Origin: Pseudomonas reidholzensis
GTDB taxonomy: Bacteria; Pseudomonadota; Gammaproteobacteria; Pseudomonadales; Pseudomonadaceae
Reading direction: 5' to 3'
NCBI RefSeq assembly: GCF_900536025.1
Contig: NZ_UNOZ01000013.1
Span: 1 to 64,000 of the forward strand
DNA length: 64,000 bases
Part shown: one piece after another, positions 1-7,795 of the stretch
How positions within the stretch are numbered: position 1 is the first letter of the stretch
How the letters are laid out: every line of letters begins with the position of its first letter
Translations under genes and position numbers: made by a program
The notes under the pieces: model-generated
The model's database searches: none
What the model was told of the DNA's origin: nothing
What the model saw: only the letters and a program-made list of their open reading frames with translations

Positions 1-324
1 GTGCTGGGGCTGGCGTTGATGCCGGTTGGGTAGGGGGCTTATCCATTGGGTGGGGTGCGGCTACTGGCCCCTTCCGCCCTTACGGCGGGTCACTTTTGGC
101 AAACGCCCCAAAAGTAACCAAAAGGTCTTGGCTCCTGCATCCGGCCCTTCGCTGCGCTACGGGTTCCCTCACTCCGGCCTTGCTCCCGTGAGGACCGCGC
201 CGGACGGGCCTTCCTGGCCCGCGGCGCTTGCCGGCCATCCATGGCCGTCACCTCACTCCGCAAGACCTCCGTTCGGCCTCCTGAAGTCGCGGTAGATCAA
301 GATCACAAGCCAGATCAACGGCAA

Positions 325-348
325 GATCAAGATCAAGATCAAGATCAA
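325..348. repeat. GATCAA hexamer tandem repeat, 4 copies
   Basis: Four perfect tandem copies of GATCAA lie inside composite element copy 1, with more degenerate copies just upstream (294-322). The equivalent place in copy 2 (22170-22181) has only two copies, so the tract varies in number between copies of the element. Confidence 0.85.
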
Positions 349-440
349 GGGCCAGGGCAACGGCTGGCGAATCGCTGCGCTCTCGCGGGTTTATAAGGGC
401 GTTACAGCGCGGCAGCGCCAGAATGTGCATTGGCAGTGCC

Positions 441-534
441 GGCCTCTTCGCGGGTAAACCCGCTCCCACAGGTTCACTGCTGACCGTAAGGCCACCACGG
501 TCCCTGTGGGAGCGGGTTTACCCGCGAAGAGGCC
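441..534. repeat. REP pair (inverted)
   Basis: Two head-to-head Pseudomonas REP units, CTTCGCGGGTAAACCCGCTC and its reverse complement, flank about 35 bp of spacer inside composite element copy 1. Confidence 0.85.
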
Positions 535-683
535 AGGCTATCCACCACCATTGCCCCTATCGAAGATAACGCCAGCCCAGGCGCAACGCATATGTTGGCG
601 ACCTCAGGAGGCCGAACGGAGGTCTTGCGGAGCGAGGTGACAGCCCTTAGGCCACTCTGAAATGTCTTGCAACAGGGCAGGTG

Positions 684-697
684 CGGGTATATACACG
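684..697. promoter_or_regulatory. Probable MarR operator, marR-proximal site
   Basis: CGGGTATATACACG is a 14-bp inverted repeat with one mismatched pair. It matches the centre of the perfect palindrome at 1122-1141 and lies 5 bp before the regulator's ATG at 703. I infer autoregulation of the MarR gene. Confidence 0.6.
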
Positions 698-702
698 TAT
701 TC

Positions 703-1107
703 ATGCTGACCAGTGAATGCATCTGCACCCACCTGCGTCGCGCCGCCCGTGGGGTGAGCCGACACTACGACGAGGCCCTTGCCGGCTTTGGCATCAATGT
801 CGCCCAGTTTTCCCTGCTGCGTCATCTGCAGCGGCTCGACCGACCGAGTATTACCAGCCTGGCCGAGGCCATGGGCCTGGACCGCAGCACCTTGGGGCGC
901 AACCTCAAGGTGCTCGAGGCCGACGGCCTGGTCGCCCTGGCCGACGGTGCCGACCAGCGCAACCGCGTGGTGCTGCTGACCGCAGCGGGCCAGGCGCGGG
1001 TAGCGCAGGCCTGGCCGGCCTGGGAGCAGGCCCAGCTCGGCTTGATCGAGCAACTCGGTGAAGGGCAGCGCGACGAACTGGTGCGCTTGCTGGAGCGTTT
1101 GGCCTGA
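703..1107 (+). CDS. MarR-family transcriptional regulator
   Basis: 134 residues, the usual MarR size. The winged-helix region includes FSLLRHLQRLDRPSITSLAE and a recognition segment around MGLDRSTLGRNLKVLEADGL, followed by the wing (DQRNRVVLLTAAGQ) and a C-terminal dimerisation helix. MarR proteins are usually ligand-released repressors of a neighbouring gene, here probably the MFS exporter 64 bp downstream. I chose the ATG at 703; an in-frame TTG at 667 would put the proximal operator inside the gene. No good ribosome binding site precedes either start, so the start is the least certain part. The inducer cannot be read from the sequence. Confidence 0.85.
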   Translation: MLTSECICTHLRRAARGVSRHYDEALAGFGINVAQFSLLRHLQRLDRPSITSLAEAMGLDRSTLGRNLKVLEADGLVALADGADQRNRVVLLTAAGQARVAQAWPAWEQAQLGLIEQLGEGQRDELVRLLERLA

Positions 1108-1121
1108 TTGAGTCCGACTTT

Positions 1122-1141
1122 AAACGGGTATATACCCGTTT
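1122..1141. promoter_or_regulatory. Probable MarR operator before the MFS gene
   Basis: AAACGGGTATATACCCGTTT is a perfect 20-bp palindrome in the MarR-MFS gap, 30 bp before the MFS start. Its core GGGTATATA recurs at 684-697. It is the obvious candidate operator; binding is inferred. Confidence 0.75.
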
Positions 1142-1171
1142 TAACCTTGCGATGAGCTGGAGAGAACAACA

Positions 1172-2374
1172 ATGACTTCGGTATGGCGAACCAGCGGTTG
1201 GGTGCTTGTCGGTGCGGCGCTGATCTTGGCGTTGTCACTGGGCGTGCGCCACGGCTTTGGGCTGTTCCTGGCGCCGATGAGCGCGGATTTTGGCTGGGGG
1301 CGTGAGGTGTTCGCCTTCGCCATCGCCCTGCAGAACCTGATCTGGGGCCTCGCCCAGCCGTTTGCCGGCGCCCTGGCGGACCGCCTGGGCGCGGCCAAGG
1401 TGGTGATCGTCGGCGGGATCCTCTACACCGTCGGCCTGATCATGATGGGCATGGCCGACTCGGCCTGGTCGCTGTCACTCAGCGCCGGCCTGCTGATCGG
1501 CATCGGCCTGTCCGGGACCTCGTTCTCGGTGATCCTCGGCGTGGTCGGTCGCGCGGTACCGGCCGAGAAACGCAGCATGGCCATGGGCATCGCCAGCGCC
1601 GCCGGCTCGTTCGGCCAGTTCGCCATGCTGCCGGGTACGCTGGGCCTGATCGAGTGGTTGGGCTGGTCCACCGCCTTGCTCGTGCTGGGCCTGCTGGTGG
1701 CGCTGATCGTGCCGTTCGTGTCCTTGCTCAAGGACCGCCCGCTGCCCAGCCACGGTGTCGAACAGACACTCGGCCAGGCACTGCACGAGGCCTGCTCGCA
1801 CTCCGGCTTCTGGCTGCTGGCGCTGGGCTTCTTCGTCTGCGGCTTCCAGGTGGTGTTCATCGGCGTGCACCTGCCGGCCTACCTGGTCGACCAGCACCTG
1901 CCGGCGACCATCGGCACCAGCGTGCTGGCGCTGGTCGGGTTGTTCAATATCGTCGGCACCTACACCGCTGGCTGGCTGGGCGGGCGCATGTCCAAGCCGC
2001 GCCTGCTGACCGCGTTGTACCTGCTGCGGGCGGTGGTCATCGGGCTGTTCCTGTGGGCGCCGGTGACGCAGATCAGCGCCTACCTGTTCGGCATTGCCAT
2101 GGGCCTGCTGTGGTTGTCGACGGTGCCACTGACCAACGGCACCGTGGCGACCCTGTTCGGCGTGCGCAACCTGTCCATGCTCGGCGGCATCGTCTTCCTG
2201 TTCCACCAGCTGGGCGCCTTCCTGGGTGGCTGGCTGGGGGGCGTGGTCTACGACCGGACCGGTAATTACGACCTGGTCTGGCAGATTTCCATCCTCCTCA
2301 GCCTGCTCGCCGCCGCGCTCAACTGGCCGGTGCGCGAACGGCCGGTGGCGCGCTTGCAGGCGCAAGCCACATGA
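1172..2374 (+). CDS. MFS transporter (MarR-controlled)
   Basis: 400 residues with about twelve hydrophobic segments. The loop 2-3 region ADRLGAAKV resembles the MFS motif A (GxxxDRxGRR). The N-terminus (GVRHGFGLFLAPMSADFGWG) resembles the monocarboxylate/oxalate-formate-like branch. It is an inner-membrane secondary transporter. Start ATG has GGAGAG just upstream. It follows the MarR gene, with a perfect palindrome in the gap, and its stop overlaps the start of a 40-codon gene (ATGA). The substrate is unknown; the MarR link suggests export of the inducing compound, which is inference. Confidence 0.88.
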   Translation: MTSVWRTSGWVLVGAALILALSLGVRHGFGLFLAPMSADFGWGREVFAFAIALQNLIWGLAQPFAGALADRLGAAKVVIVGGILYTVGLIMMGMADSAWSLSLSAGLLIGIGLSGTSFSVILGVVGRAVPAEKRSMAMGIASAAGSFGQFAMLPGTLGLIEWLGWSTALLVLGLLVALIVPFVSLLKDRPLPSHGVEQTLGQALHEACSHSGFWLLALGFFVCGFQVVFIGVHLPAYLVDQHLPATIGTSVLALVGLFNIVGTYTAGWLGGRMSKPRLLTALYLLRAVVIGLFLWAPVTQISAYLFGIAMGLLWLSTVPLTNGTVATLFGVRNLSMLGGIVFLFHQLGAFLGGWLGGVVYDRTGNYDLVWQISILLSLLAAALNWPVRERPVARLQAQAT

Positions 2375-2493
2375 ACCGCGCGGTGGCCCGTGCGCTGTTG
2401 GTGGCAGCTGGTTTGTCGCTGCTGGTGCTGGCCTGGTGGGGTTGGCAAAAGGGTGGGCTGGCGTTGATGCAACTGGGCATGGGCGTTTGTTAG
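2371..2493 (+). CDS. Small hydrophobic protein, 40 residues
   Basis: The ATG overlaps the MFS stop by 4 bp (ATGA), and the frame runs 40 codons to TAG at 2491. The peptide begins [20 protein letters not shown] and continues [13 protein letters not shown], giving one probable membrane helix with a positive N-terminus (inside) and an aromatic edge. Translational coupling, the membrane-protein composition and the placement before the next gene's ribosome site support a real gene. It may be a partner of the transporter. No family recognised. Confidence 0.55.
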   Translation: MNRAVARALLVAAGLSLLVLAWWGWQKGGLALMQLGMGVC

Positions 2494-2539
2494 GCGCTAC
2501 CCTGCAAGCTCAAGGACCGTTTTGCAGGAGTGGCCAACA

Positions 2540-3094
2540 ATGATTCATGCACGCTGGTTAGCGATACCGCTGCTGTCCCTCGCCGCCGCAGCCTCCAGCT
2601 GGGCCGCTGAGTGCCCGGCGCTGTTGCAGGGCACGCTGCCCGAGCTCAGTGGCAAGCAGCAGATCGATCTGTGCGAGCGCTTTGCCGGCAAGCCGCTGGT
2701 GGTGGTCAACACCGCCAGCTACTGCGGCTTCGCCCCGCAGTTCGAGGGGCTGGAGGCGCTGTACAAGCAGTATCACGGGCAAGGCCTGGAGATGCTCGGT
2801 GTGCCGTCCAACGACTTCAAGCAGGAGGACAGCGACAGCGAGAAGACCGCCAAGGTGTGCTACGCCAATTACGGCGTGACCTTCTCCATGACCAAGGCAC
2901 AACATGTGCGCGGCAACGATGCCGTGCCACTGTTCAGCGAGCTGGCCAGGCAGAGCAGCGCGCCGAAGTGGAACTTCTACAAGTACGTGGTCGATCGCCA
3001 GGGCAAGGTGGTCGCCAGCTTCTCCAGCCTGACCAAACCTGACGATGCCGAGTTCAAGGCCGCGATCGACAAGGCCATCGCCTCGCAGCCGTGA
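2540..3094 (+). CDS. Glutathione peroxidase, exported
   Basis: 184 residues. The first 22 or so ([20 protein letters not shown], then WAA) look like a signal peptide, so the enzyme probably acts in the periplasm. [19 protein letters not shown] matches the peroxidase active-site motif with cysteine rather than selenocysteine, and [16 protein letters not shown] matches the WNFxKFLI/V motif carrying the catalytic Trp and Asn. Family members reduce hydroperoxides using thioredoxin or glutathione. I prefer the ATG at 2540 (CAGGAG at 2525-2530) over an upstream in-frame start. Confidence 0.9.
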   Translation: MIHARWLAIPLLSLAAAASSWAAECPALLQGTLPELSGKQQIDLCERFAGKPLVVVNTASYCGFAPQFEGLEALYKQYHGQGLEMLGVPSNDFKQEDSDSEKTAKVCYANYGVTFSMTKAQHVRGNDAVPLFSELARQSSAPKWNFYKYVVDRQGKVVASFSSLTKPDDAEFKAAIDKAIASQP

Positions 3095-3097
3095 GCC

Positions 3098-3358
3098 TCA
3101 GTGCGGGTGGACGGTGAGCGCGACCAGGCGGATGACCACTGGGCGCACCACCAGCACGCAGACGAACGCGACCGGCATGGCCAGCTGATAGGCCTTGAGC
3201 ACGTTGGCCAGGTAGTCGGGGTTGATGCCGGCGTTGGCGGCGGTGATCACGAAGCACATCAGCAAGGCCATGATCGCCGACATGTACAGGGCGAAGACGT
3301 ACGGGGTGGCGGCAGGGCGCAGCTTGCGCCGGGGGATGCTGTGGGACTGTTCGCTCAT
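3098..3358 (-). CDS. DUF2798 family small membrane protein
   Basis: 86 residues with two hydrophobic helices: one in YVFALYMSAIMALLMCFVIT and another around QLAMPVAFVCVLVVRPVV. The spacing and the short N-terminal basic tail fit the DUF2798 family of small inner-membrane proteins of unknown role. It converges on the glutathione peroxidase gene (3-bp gap) and is divergent from the LysR-type regulator at 3484, which may control it. AGAGG precedes the ATG. Confidence 0.8.
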   Translation of the reverse strand: MSEQSHSIPRRKLRPAATPYVFALYMSAIMALLMCFVITAANAGINPDYLANVLKAYQLAMPVAFVCVLVVRPVVIRLVALTVHPH

Positions 3359-3444
3359 GAAGGACCTCTCTGTCTGTGGAAGCGCAATGCGGCCTCAAGG
3401 TTAGCAATGATGTATGCCGGGTCTGTAGACCCCTGCCGGTGAGT

Positions 3445-3456
3445 TCTTTATAAAGA
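3445..3456. promoter_or_regulatory. Palindrome in the DUF2798/LysR divergent region
   Basis: TCTTTATAAAGA is a perfect 12-bp palindrome 28 bp before the LysR-type gene. LysR regulators often bind an AT-rich dyad near their own promoter, so this is a candidate; it could also be part of the promoter itself. Confidence 0.35.
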
Positions 3457-3483
3457 GATTCTTACGAATCCGAAGGGCTCGCC

Positions 3484-4413
3484 GTGGACCTGCTCAACAC
3501 CATCCGAAGCTTCATCAAGGTCGTCGAGGCGGGCAGCATTGCCGGTGGCGCGCGGGCGCTGGGCATCAGCCCCGCCGCAGTCAGCCAGAACCTCGCTCGG
3601 CTCGAGGAACACCTGCACGTGCGCCTGCTCTCGCGGACCACCCGGCGCATGGCGCTGACGTCGGCGGGCAGCCAGTACTACGCGCGGGTCAGGCTCATCG
3701 AGCGAGACCTGGCCCTGGCCGAGCAGGCCGTCACCACACCCGACAGCGAACCGCACGGCCGTCTGTGCATCGCCTCGACCTCGGCGTTTGGCCGGCATGT
3801 GCTGGCGCCGTTGATCCCGGCGTTCAGTGCCCGCTACCCGCGGCTTTCGATAGAGTTGCTAACGACTGACCGGCGTGTCGACCACCTTCGCGAAGACGTC
3901 GACGTCAGCCTGCGTATCACGCCGCAGTTGGAAGACCACCTGCTGGCCCGGCACCTCGCGCGGATTCCGTTCATCTGCTGTGCATCGCCGGGTTACCTGG
4001 CGAGTGCGGGTTTGCCGAGCACGCCTGAGTCGCTGCGTGAGCATCGTTGCCTGGTGTTTCGTTTTCCGGTGGATGGGCGCTTCCTGCGCTGGGGGTTCGT
4101 GCGCGATGAGCTGCGCTTCGAGGCGGAGTTCGGTCAGGTGCTGATCAGCGACGACATCGATGCCCTGACTCAAATGGCCTTGAACGATGGGGGCATTACG
4201 CGGCTGGCCGAGTTCATCGCCCGGCCGTATCTGGCCTCGGGGGCGTTGGTGCCGTTGTTTGAATATGGCGCTGGGGGTGATGCGTATGCGCAGACCGAGC
4301 CGATGGACGTCTACCTGTGCCTGGCCGATCGTTTCGCCATGACGGCCAAGGTGCGGGCCTTCATGGACTACCTGCAGGAACAGTTGGGGTCGGAGTGGAG
4401 GGTGTCAGAATGA
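3484..4413 (+). CDS. LysR-family transcriptional regulator
   Basis: 309 residues starting at GTG, with AAGGG at 3473-3477. The N-terminal helix-turn-helix (MDLLNTIRSFIKVVEAGSIA, then ALGISPAAVSQNLARLEEHL) is typical of the CrgA/AaeR-like subgroup, and the rest is a periplasmic-binding-like effector domain. Its likely target is the divergent DUF2798 gene and itself. The effector is unknown. The gene ends in a hairpin terminator shared with the converging FadL gene. Confidence 0.88.
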   Translation: MDLLNTIRSFIKVVEAGSIAGGARALGISPAAVSQNLARLEEHLHVRLLSRTTRRMALTSAGSQYYARVRLIERDLALAEQAVTTPDSEPHGRLCIASTSAFGRHVLAPLIPAFSARYPRLSIELLTTDRRVDHLREDVDVSLRITPQLEDHLLARHLARIPFICCASPGYLASAGLPSTPESLREHRCLVFRFPVDGRFLRWGFVRDELRFEAEFGQVLISDDIDALTQMALNDGGITRLAEFIARPYLASGALVPLFEYGAGGDAYAQTEPMDVYLCLADRFAMTAKVRAFMDYLQEQLGSEWRVSE

Positions 4414-4439
4414 AAAAACCGCCACGAGGGCGGTTTTTT
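4413..4439. terminator. Bidirectional intrinsic terminator
   Basis: AAAAAACCGCC, loop ACGA, GGGCGGTTTTTT: a GC stem flanked by A and T tracts that serves the LysR gene and the converging FadL gene. Confidence 0.85.
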
Positions 4440-4455
4440 CATACAAGGCAGTGAC

Positions 4456-5739
4456 TCAGAAGCGGTAGGTGAGGGACGCACCGACACCGTGAGCGCTGTT
4501 CTCGTACTTCGCTTGGTAGGTGCCCTTCAAGTTAGCGGCCAGGCCCTCAGTGCTGTTGTTGACCTTGGTGTCCTCTTCCCACAGGTAGGAGTAGGCCACG
4601 TCGATGGTCATGTCCTCGGTAGGGCTCCAGCCAGCGCCAAGGCTGAAGATCCGGCGATCGCCTGTTGGGATGCGTGGCGAACGGTCATGGTTGTTGGTCG
4701 GCGACTGGTCAACCGAGAAGCCGGTACGCAGCGTCCACTGCTTGTTCACCTTGTAGGATGCGCCGATGGCGTGAGCCCAGGTGTCGTGCCAGTTCTGCTC
4801 TTCTACGATGCTGCCGAAGGCGCCACCCACAATCGGGTTGGTGCCAGCCGGCAATTCGTTTTTGACCGTGATGTTTTCCAGGCGGCTCCAGCGCGTCCAG
4901 GTGCTCCCCGCGTAGAGCGTCCATTGGTCATCCAGCTCGTGAGTGACGGAAAAGTCGACCGACTCCGGCGTTTTGATCTTCAGGGTCGCGTCGAACTTGT
5001 TGGCATCCAGGCCCAGCGGCTGATAGCTGACCTTGGTCTTGCCTTCGAGCTTGTAGTCGACCATCGAGTGATAGGTCAGGCCCAGGCGCGTGCGATCAGT
5101 CGCCTGAACCATCAGGCCGACGTTATAACCGACAGCGGTGTCGTCGCCCTTGATCTTGACTTCACCTTGCGTGCCGCCAGGGAACGGGTTGTACAGGTTC
5201 GAACCCAGCTCACCTTCGATACGGTTGAAGGTCGGGCCAAAGCCGATCGAGACCTTGTCGTTGAACGCGTAGCTGACCGTCGGCTGGAAGGTCACCACTT
5301 CAACGTGGCTCTTCTTGCCCCAGAAGCGAGCGGCATCGTCGCTGCCGTAGTCGGTGACCAAGCCAAACGGTACGTACACACCGAAACCGACGCTCCAGTG
5401 GTCGTCGATCGGTTTGACGTAGTACCCCATCGGGACGCCAACCACCGGCACCATGTCGCCGTCGGTTTCGCCATTGATACTGCTACCCGGGCCCGAGATT
5501 TTGGACTTGGCGATGATGGCGGCGCCACCCACGGTGATCTGCTCGCGCTTGAGGCGGGACATGCCCGCAGGGTTGCCAAACACGGTGCTGGCGTCATCGG
5601 CAGAAGAAGAACGACCCGCGAAACCTGTCCCCATACCGCTGATGCTCTGCTCGTTAAGGGCAAAACCGCTCGCCAGCAGTTGGCCGGAAGCAAGAGCGAT
5701 AGCAACGCCGAGGGAGGTTTTGAGCATTACTTTTTTCAT
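4456..5739 (-). CDS. FadL/OmpP1/TodX-family outer-membrane porin
   Basis: 427 residues, normal for FadL-type 14-stranded barrels. It has a Sec signal (MKKVMLKTSLGVAIALASGQ, cleavage near LLAS), then the mature N-terminal hatch (SGFALNEQSISGMGTGFAG) and the family motif region SADDASTVFGNPAGMSRL. It ends in aromatic YRF, typical for outer-membrane insertion. FadL proteins take up long-chain fatty acids or other hydrophobic compounds; substrate is not deducible here. It is monocistronic, ending at the shared terminator at 4413-4439. The ATG has GGAG about 7 bp upstream. Confidence 0.92.
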   Translation of the reverse strand: MKKVMLKTSLGVAIALASGQLLASGFALNEQSISGMGTGFAGRSSSADDASTVFGNPAGMSRLKREQITVGGAAIIAKSKISGPGSSINGETDGDMVPVVGVPMGYYVKPIDDHWSVGFGVYVPFGLVTDYGSDDAARFWGKKSHVEVVTFQPTVSYAFNDKVSIGFGPTFNRIEGELGSNLYNPFPGGTQGEVKIKGDDTAVGYNVGLMVQATDRTRLGLTYHSMVDYKLEGKTKVSYQPLGLDANKFDATLKIKTPESVDFSVTHELDDQWTLYAGSTWTRWSRLENITVKNELPAGTNPIVGGAFGSIVEEQNWHDTWAHAIGASYKVNKQWTLRTGFSVDQSPTNNHDRSPRIPTGDRRIFSLGAGWSPTEDMTIDVAYSYLWEEDTKVNNSTEGLAANLKGTYQAKYENSAHGVGASLTYRF

Positions 5740-5885
5740 TATTGTGAAACTCCTTGGGATCTCCGGGGCGAAAAGCTACCAACAAATCACGCATCGCGCT
5801 ATAGGCTCAATCACGCGAGATAGAGCGGTTTTGTAGGACAATCCGACCAAACTTCCGTTTTTTCCGGTTTATTGTAGGACGCTTC

Positions 5886-6368
5886 CTAAGTTGCACTGGA
5901 CAGGACTGGCTCGACGCAGGTGTGCCAGGCGGCCGTAAAGTCACGCAGGCGACCCTGCGGCTGGAAGGTCTGACGCCAGATGCGCGCGAGGCCGAGCAGG
6001 TCGTCGGCGGCGGGCAGGGGAGTGCGCTGCTGTTCGATCAGCAGCCAGGCGATGGCGGTGGAATAACGCAGGTTGACCGTCAGCTCGAGGTGCGGCCCAC
6101 GCAAGAAGGCATGCTGGCTGGCGAGCCCACGGACCAGGCTGGCGAGGTCCGGATCAAGTGCCAGGAAATCGTCCCAGAGCGCCTGGTGGCGGCTCTCGCC
6201 GATCCGGTAGAGGCCATGCCCACGGCGGTCGTGCAGCGCCGAACCGAGTGCCGATTGGCAGGCCGCCGTACCCAGTAAAAGGGCCTCGGCGCTGGCGCAA
6301 TGACGGTTCAGGTAGACCAGGGTGGGACGAATCACATACCGACACAATTCATTCGCAGCGATACCCAT
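5886..6368 (-). CDS. Conserved hypothetical protein, 160 residues
   Basis: No family assigned with certainty. The protein begins MGIAANELCRYVIRPTLVYL and has LLLGTAACQSALGSAL followed by GHGLYRIGESRH. This resembles a class of phage-associated Pseudomonas proteins in which a GTAxQESxLG-like segment precedes an LGIYQI-like one, as in lysozyme-type or transglycosylase folds, though here the expected Glu is Gln/Ser. It is soluble with no signal peptide. It stands alone between the FadL gene and the next small gene. An enzymatic role should not be assumed. Confidence 0.65.
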   Translation of the reverse strand: MGIAANELCRYVIRPTLVYLNRHCASAEALLLGTAACQSALGSALHDRRGHGLYRIGESRHQALWDDFLALDPDLASLVRGLASQHAFLRGPHLELTVNLRYSTAIAWLLIEQQRTPLPAADDLLGLARIWRQTFQPQGRLRDFTAAWHTCVEPVLSSAT

Positions 6369-6616
6369 GATGCCCTCATTCTATTAAGGGCCGACGGGCG
6401 CTGGAGCTTGGCAGCTGGTGAAGGATCAGGCCCGCCGGAAGCGATTCGCATCGCTCGACTTGAAGTGTAGTGTGATAACCACGGTGTAAAGGCCTGTTTT
6501 TAAATCGATTGCTGCCTGAGGTCGCTAGCCATATGCCCTAAGGCAATTAGGCCAAGAACCAACAGGCAGCTGCTGTGAGCCTGAATTCAGCCGCTGAATG
6601 GGCGGGTATTCAGCGC

Positions 6617-6841
6617 TCACGCCGTCAGCGATTGACGGGTCCGGTCGATCACCGCCTGCAGCGGGCCGGCACGGTTGTACTGCTCTGGGTAGAGACGTTC
6701 GCTGTGGCATGCCACGCCGTGTTCGTCGACCAGGGTAAAGCTGAAGCTGCCCTTACGTGGGGCAACGATAAGGCACTTCAGTGGTGCGAAGGCCTGAGAG
6801 AGCGTGCCAACGGCACTGTGAAACTGATGATGATTTGTCAT
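6617..6841 (-). CDS. Small protein, DUF3509-like
   Basis: 74 residues, soluble. The pattern of a start near SAVGTLSQAFAPLKCLI, a central strand pair (GSFSFTLVDEHGVACHSERL) and a C-terminal helix (LQAVIDRTRQSL) is like DUF3509, a Pseudomonas-restricted family of small proteins of unknown function. GGAG sits on the coding strand upstream of the ATG. The upstream leader can fold (see 6895-6940). Family assignment is by eye. Confidence 0.6.
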   Translation of the reverse strand: MTNHHQFHSAVGTLSQAFAPLKCLIVAPRKGSFSFTLVDEHGVACHSERLYPEQYNRAGPLQAVIDRTRQSLTA

Positions 6842-6894
6842 TATATGGAGGTTCCTGCTTAGGACACGGACTATGATCCGTACATCTTAGAAAC

Positions 6895-6940
6895 GTTCCA
6901 GTGACGCCTTTATTAAGGAGGCGCTGAACCTGACTGGAAC
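6895..6940. repeat. Nested inverted repeat in the DUF3509-like gene leader
   Basis: GTTCCAGT (6895-6902) pairs with ACTGGAAC (6933-6940), and an inner CGCCT/AGGCG hairpin lies between them. It is 54-99 bp upstream of the small gene starting at 6841 on the minus strand, so it may be a structured 5' leader or a regulator site. Confidence 0.5.
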
Positions 6941-7564
6941 AGGGCAGCCAGAGTTGGCGCATTCAATAGGTAGGCGCTGGGCTGACTGGTAGGTACGTCA
7001 AAAGGCGGGCAGGCACACCGAGGCTATGGTTCATGGCCTTGGGTAAAGATCCCGATCAATCTGCGAGGTGATTCTTGCTGGAGCAGCGTTTGGCTGCCGA
7101 GGGAATCATCGAAAGGGCCGGTCCTGTTTCAGCAGGGGCCGCTCTTTGGGGAGAGCTTGGCGCTGCAGGGACCTTACTGGCCAGAATTGACTTTCAGCTG
7201 GGTACTAACGAGGGTCACCCTACAGGAAGAATCCAAGGATGGCAAATTTATTTGTTGCTGATCAGCTGAGCCGACCATTATGGCTCAGCTTTGCCGCGAT
7301 GTGAAGTGGGGGTGCGGGGGCGGCAAACGGCTTGGTGGGCCAATTTCGTGCAGGCAGATGAGGGCTTTCGGTGCACTTGTACACATTTGGCGCGCAGCCT
7401 GTAACAGCGTCGCAACAGCCGTGGCTCGGCTCGCCAATGCCTTGACTGAAGTCTTAAGTCAATGAAAAAAAACACTAATTTCAGCTGGTGAAAAAATCGA
7501 CAGTTTGACTGTAGGCCCCATTTCACGGGGGTTTGAAGGCATCATGAAGTGGTTGTCCACCGAG

Positions 7565-7587
7565 TTATCCACAGGATCTGTGGATTG
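7565..7587. promoter_or_regulatory. Facing DnaA-box pair
   Basis: TTATCCACA (perfect DnaA box) is followed after exactly 5 bp by TGTGGATTG, an inverted box with two changes. The inner ATCCACA/TGTGGAT arms are perfectly symmetric. The same arrangement recurs at 46549-46571. Confidence 0.55.
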
Positions 7588-7795
7588 TCCCGAGCGCTTG
7601 CTCTAGGACGGGCGTGCCAGCAGTTTCAGCGACTGTCGGACAATCGTCGCGAATCGACCTGGCGTCAAAGGTCGTGGCGAAAACGTCAAGAAAAGATCAT
7701 CGGATTTACTTAAAATTTCATCAAAAAACCCGCAGGCCATCGCCGCGCAAATGGGGTAGAGTGGCGCGCCTCACGAATTGCCATCGCTGTTGGTC

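Larger units (their letters stand above)
48..651. repeat. Composite inverted-repeat element, copy 1 (right arm truncated)
   Basis: This stretch closely matches 21906-22660. The left arm (about 55-295) holds the block with TTCCGCCCTTACGGCGGGTC and a segment reading GACCTCCGTTCGGCCTCCTG. The centre holds a short tandem repeat and a REP pair. Only about 45 bp of the right arm (597-642) remain, as the reverse complement of 248-291. Small open frames here are not credible genes. No transposase is present. I infer a non-autonomous repeat or an intergenic mosaic; its origin is unknown to me. Confidence 0.75.
6842..7795. other. Gene-free region of about 950 bp
   Basis: No convincing coding frame. 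The frame at 7075-7269 begins with TTG, lacks a clear ribosome site and has an ordinary composition for random GC-rich DNA. The stretch is lower in GC than its neighbours. It contains a nested inverted repeat (6895-6940), a dyad TTGACT/AGTCAA (7442-7462), two facing DnaA-box-like sites (7565-7587), and a promoter-like AT-rich part near 7690-7740 before the Sel1 gene. A small RNA is possible but I cannot point to one. Confidence 0.5.

Noticed and set aside
26..295. Small frame in composite element copy 1
   Set aside because: Repeated at copy 2 with different reading and covers a non-coding repeat.
441..534. Factor-independent terminator
   Set aside because: The stem matches REP units found elsewhere and lacks a T tract; it is a repeat even if it also stops transcription.
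5886..6368. Prophage remnant
   Set aside because: The protein only loosely resembles phage-associated families, and no phage genes surround it.
7075..7269. 64-codon frame starting TTG
   Set aside because: No ribosome site, no hydrophobic or domain pattern, lies in the gene-free stretch.
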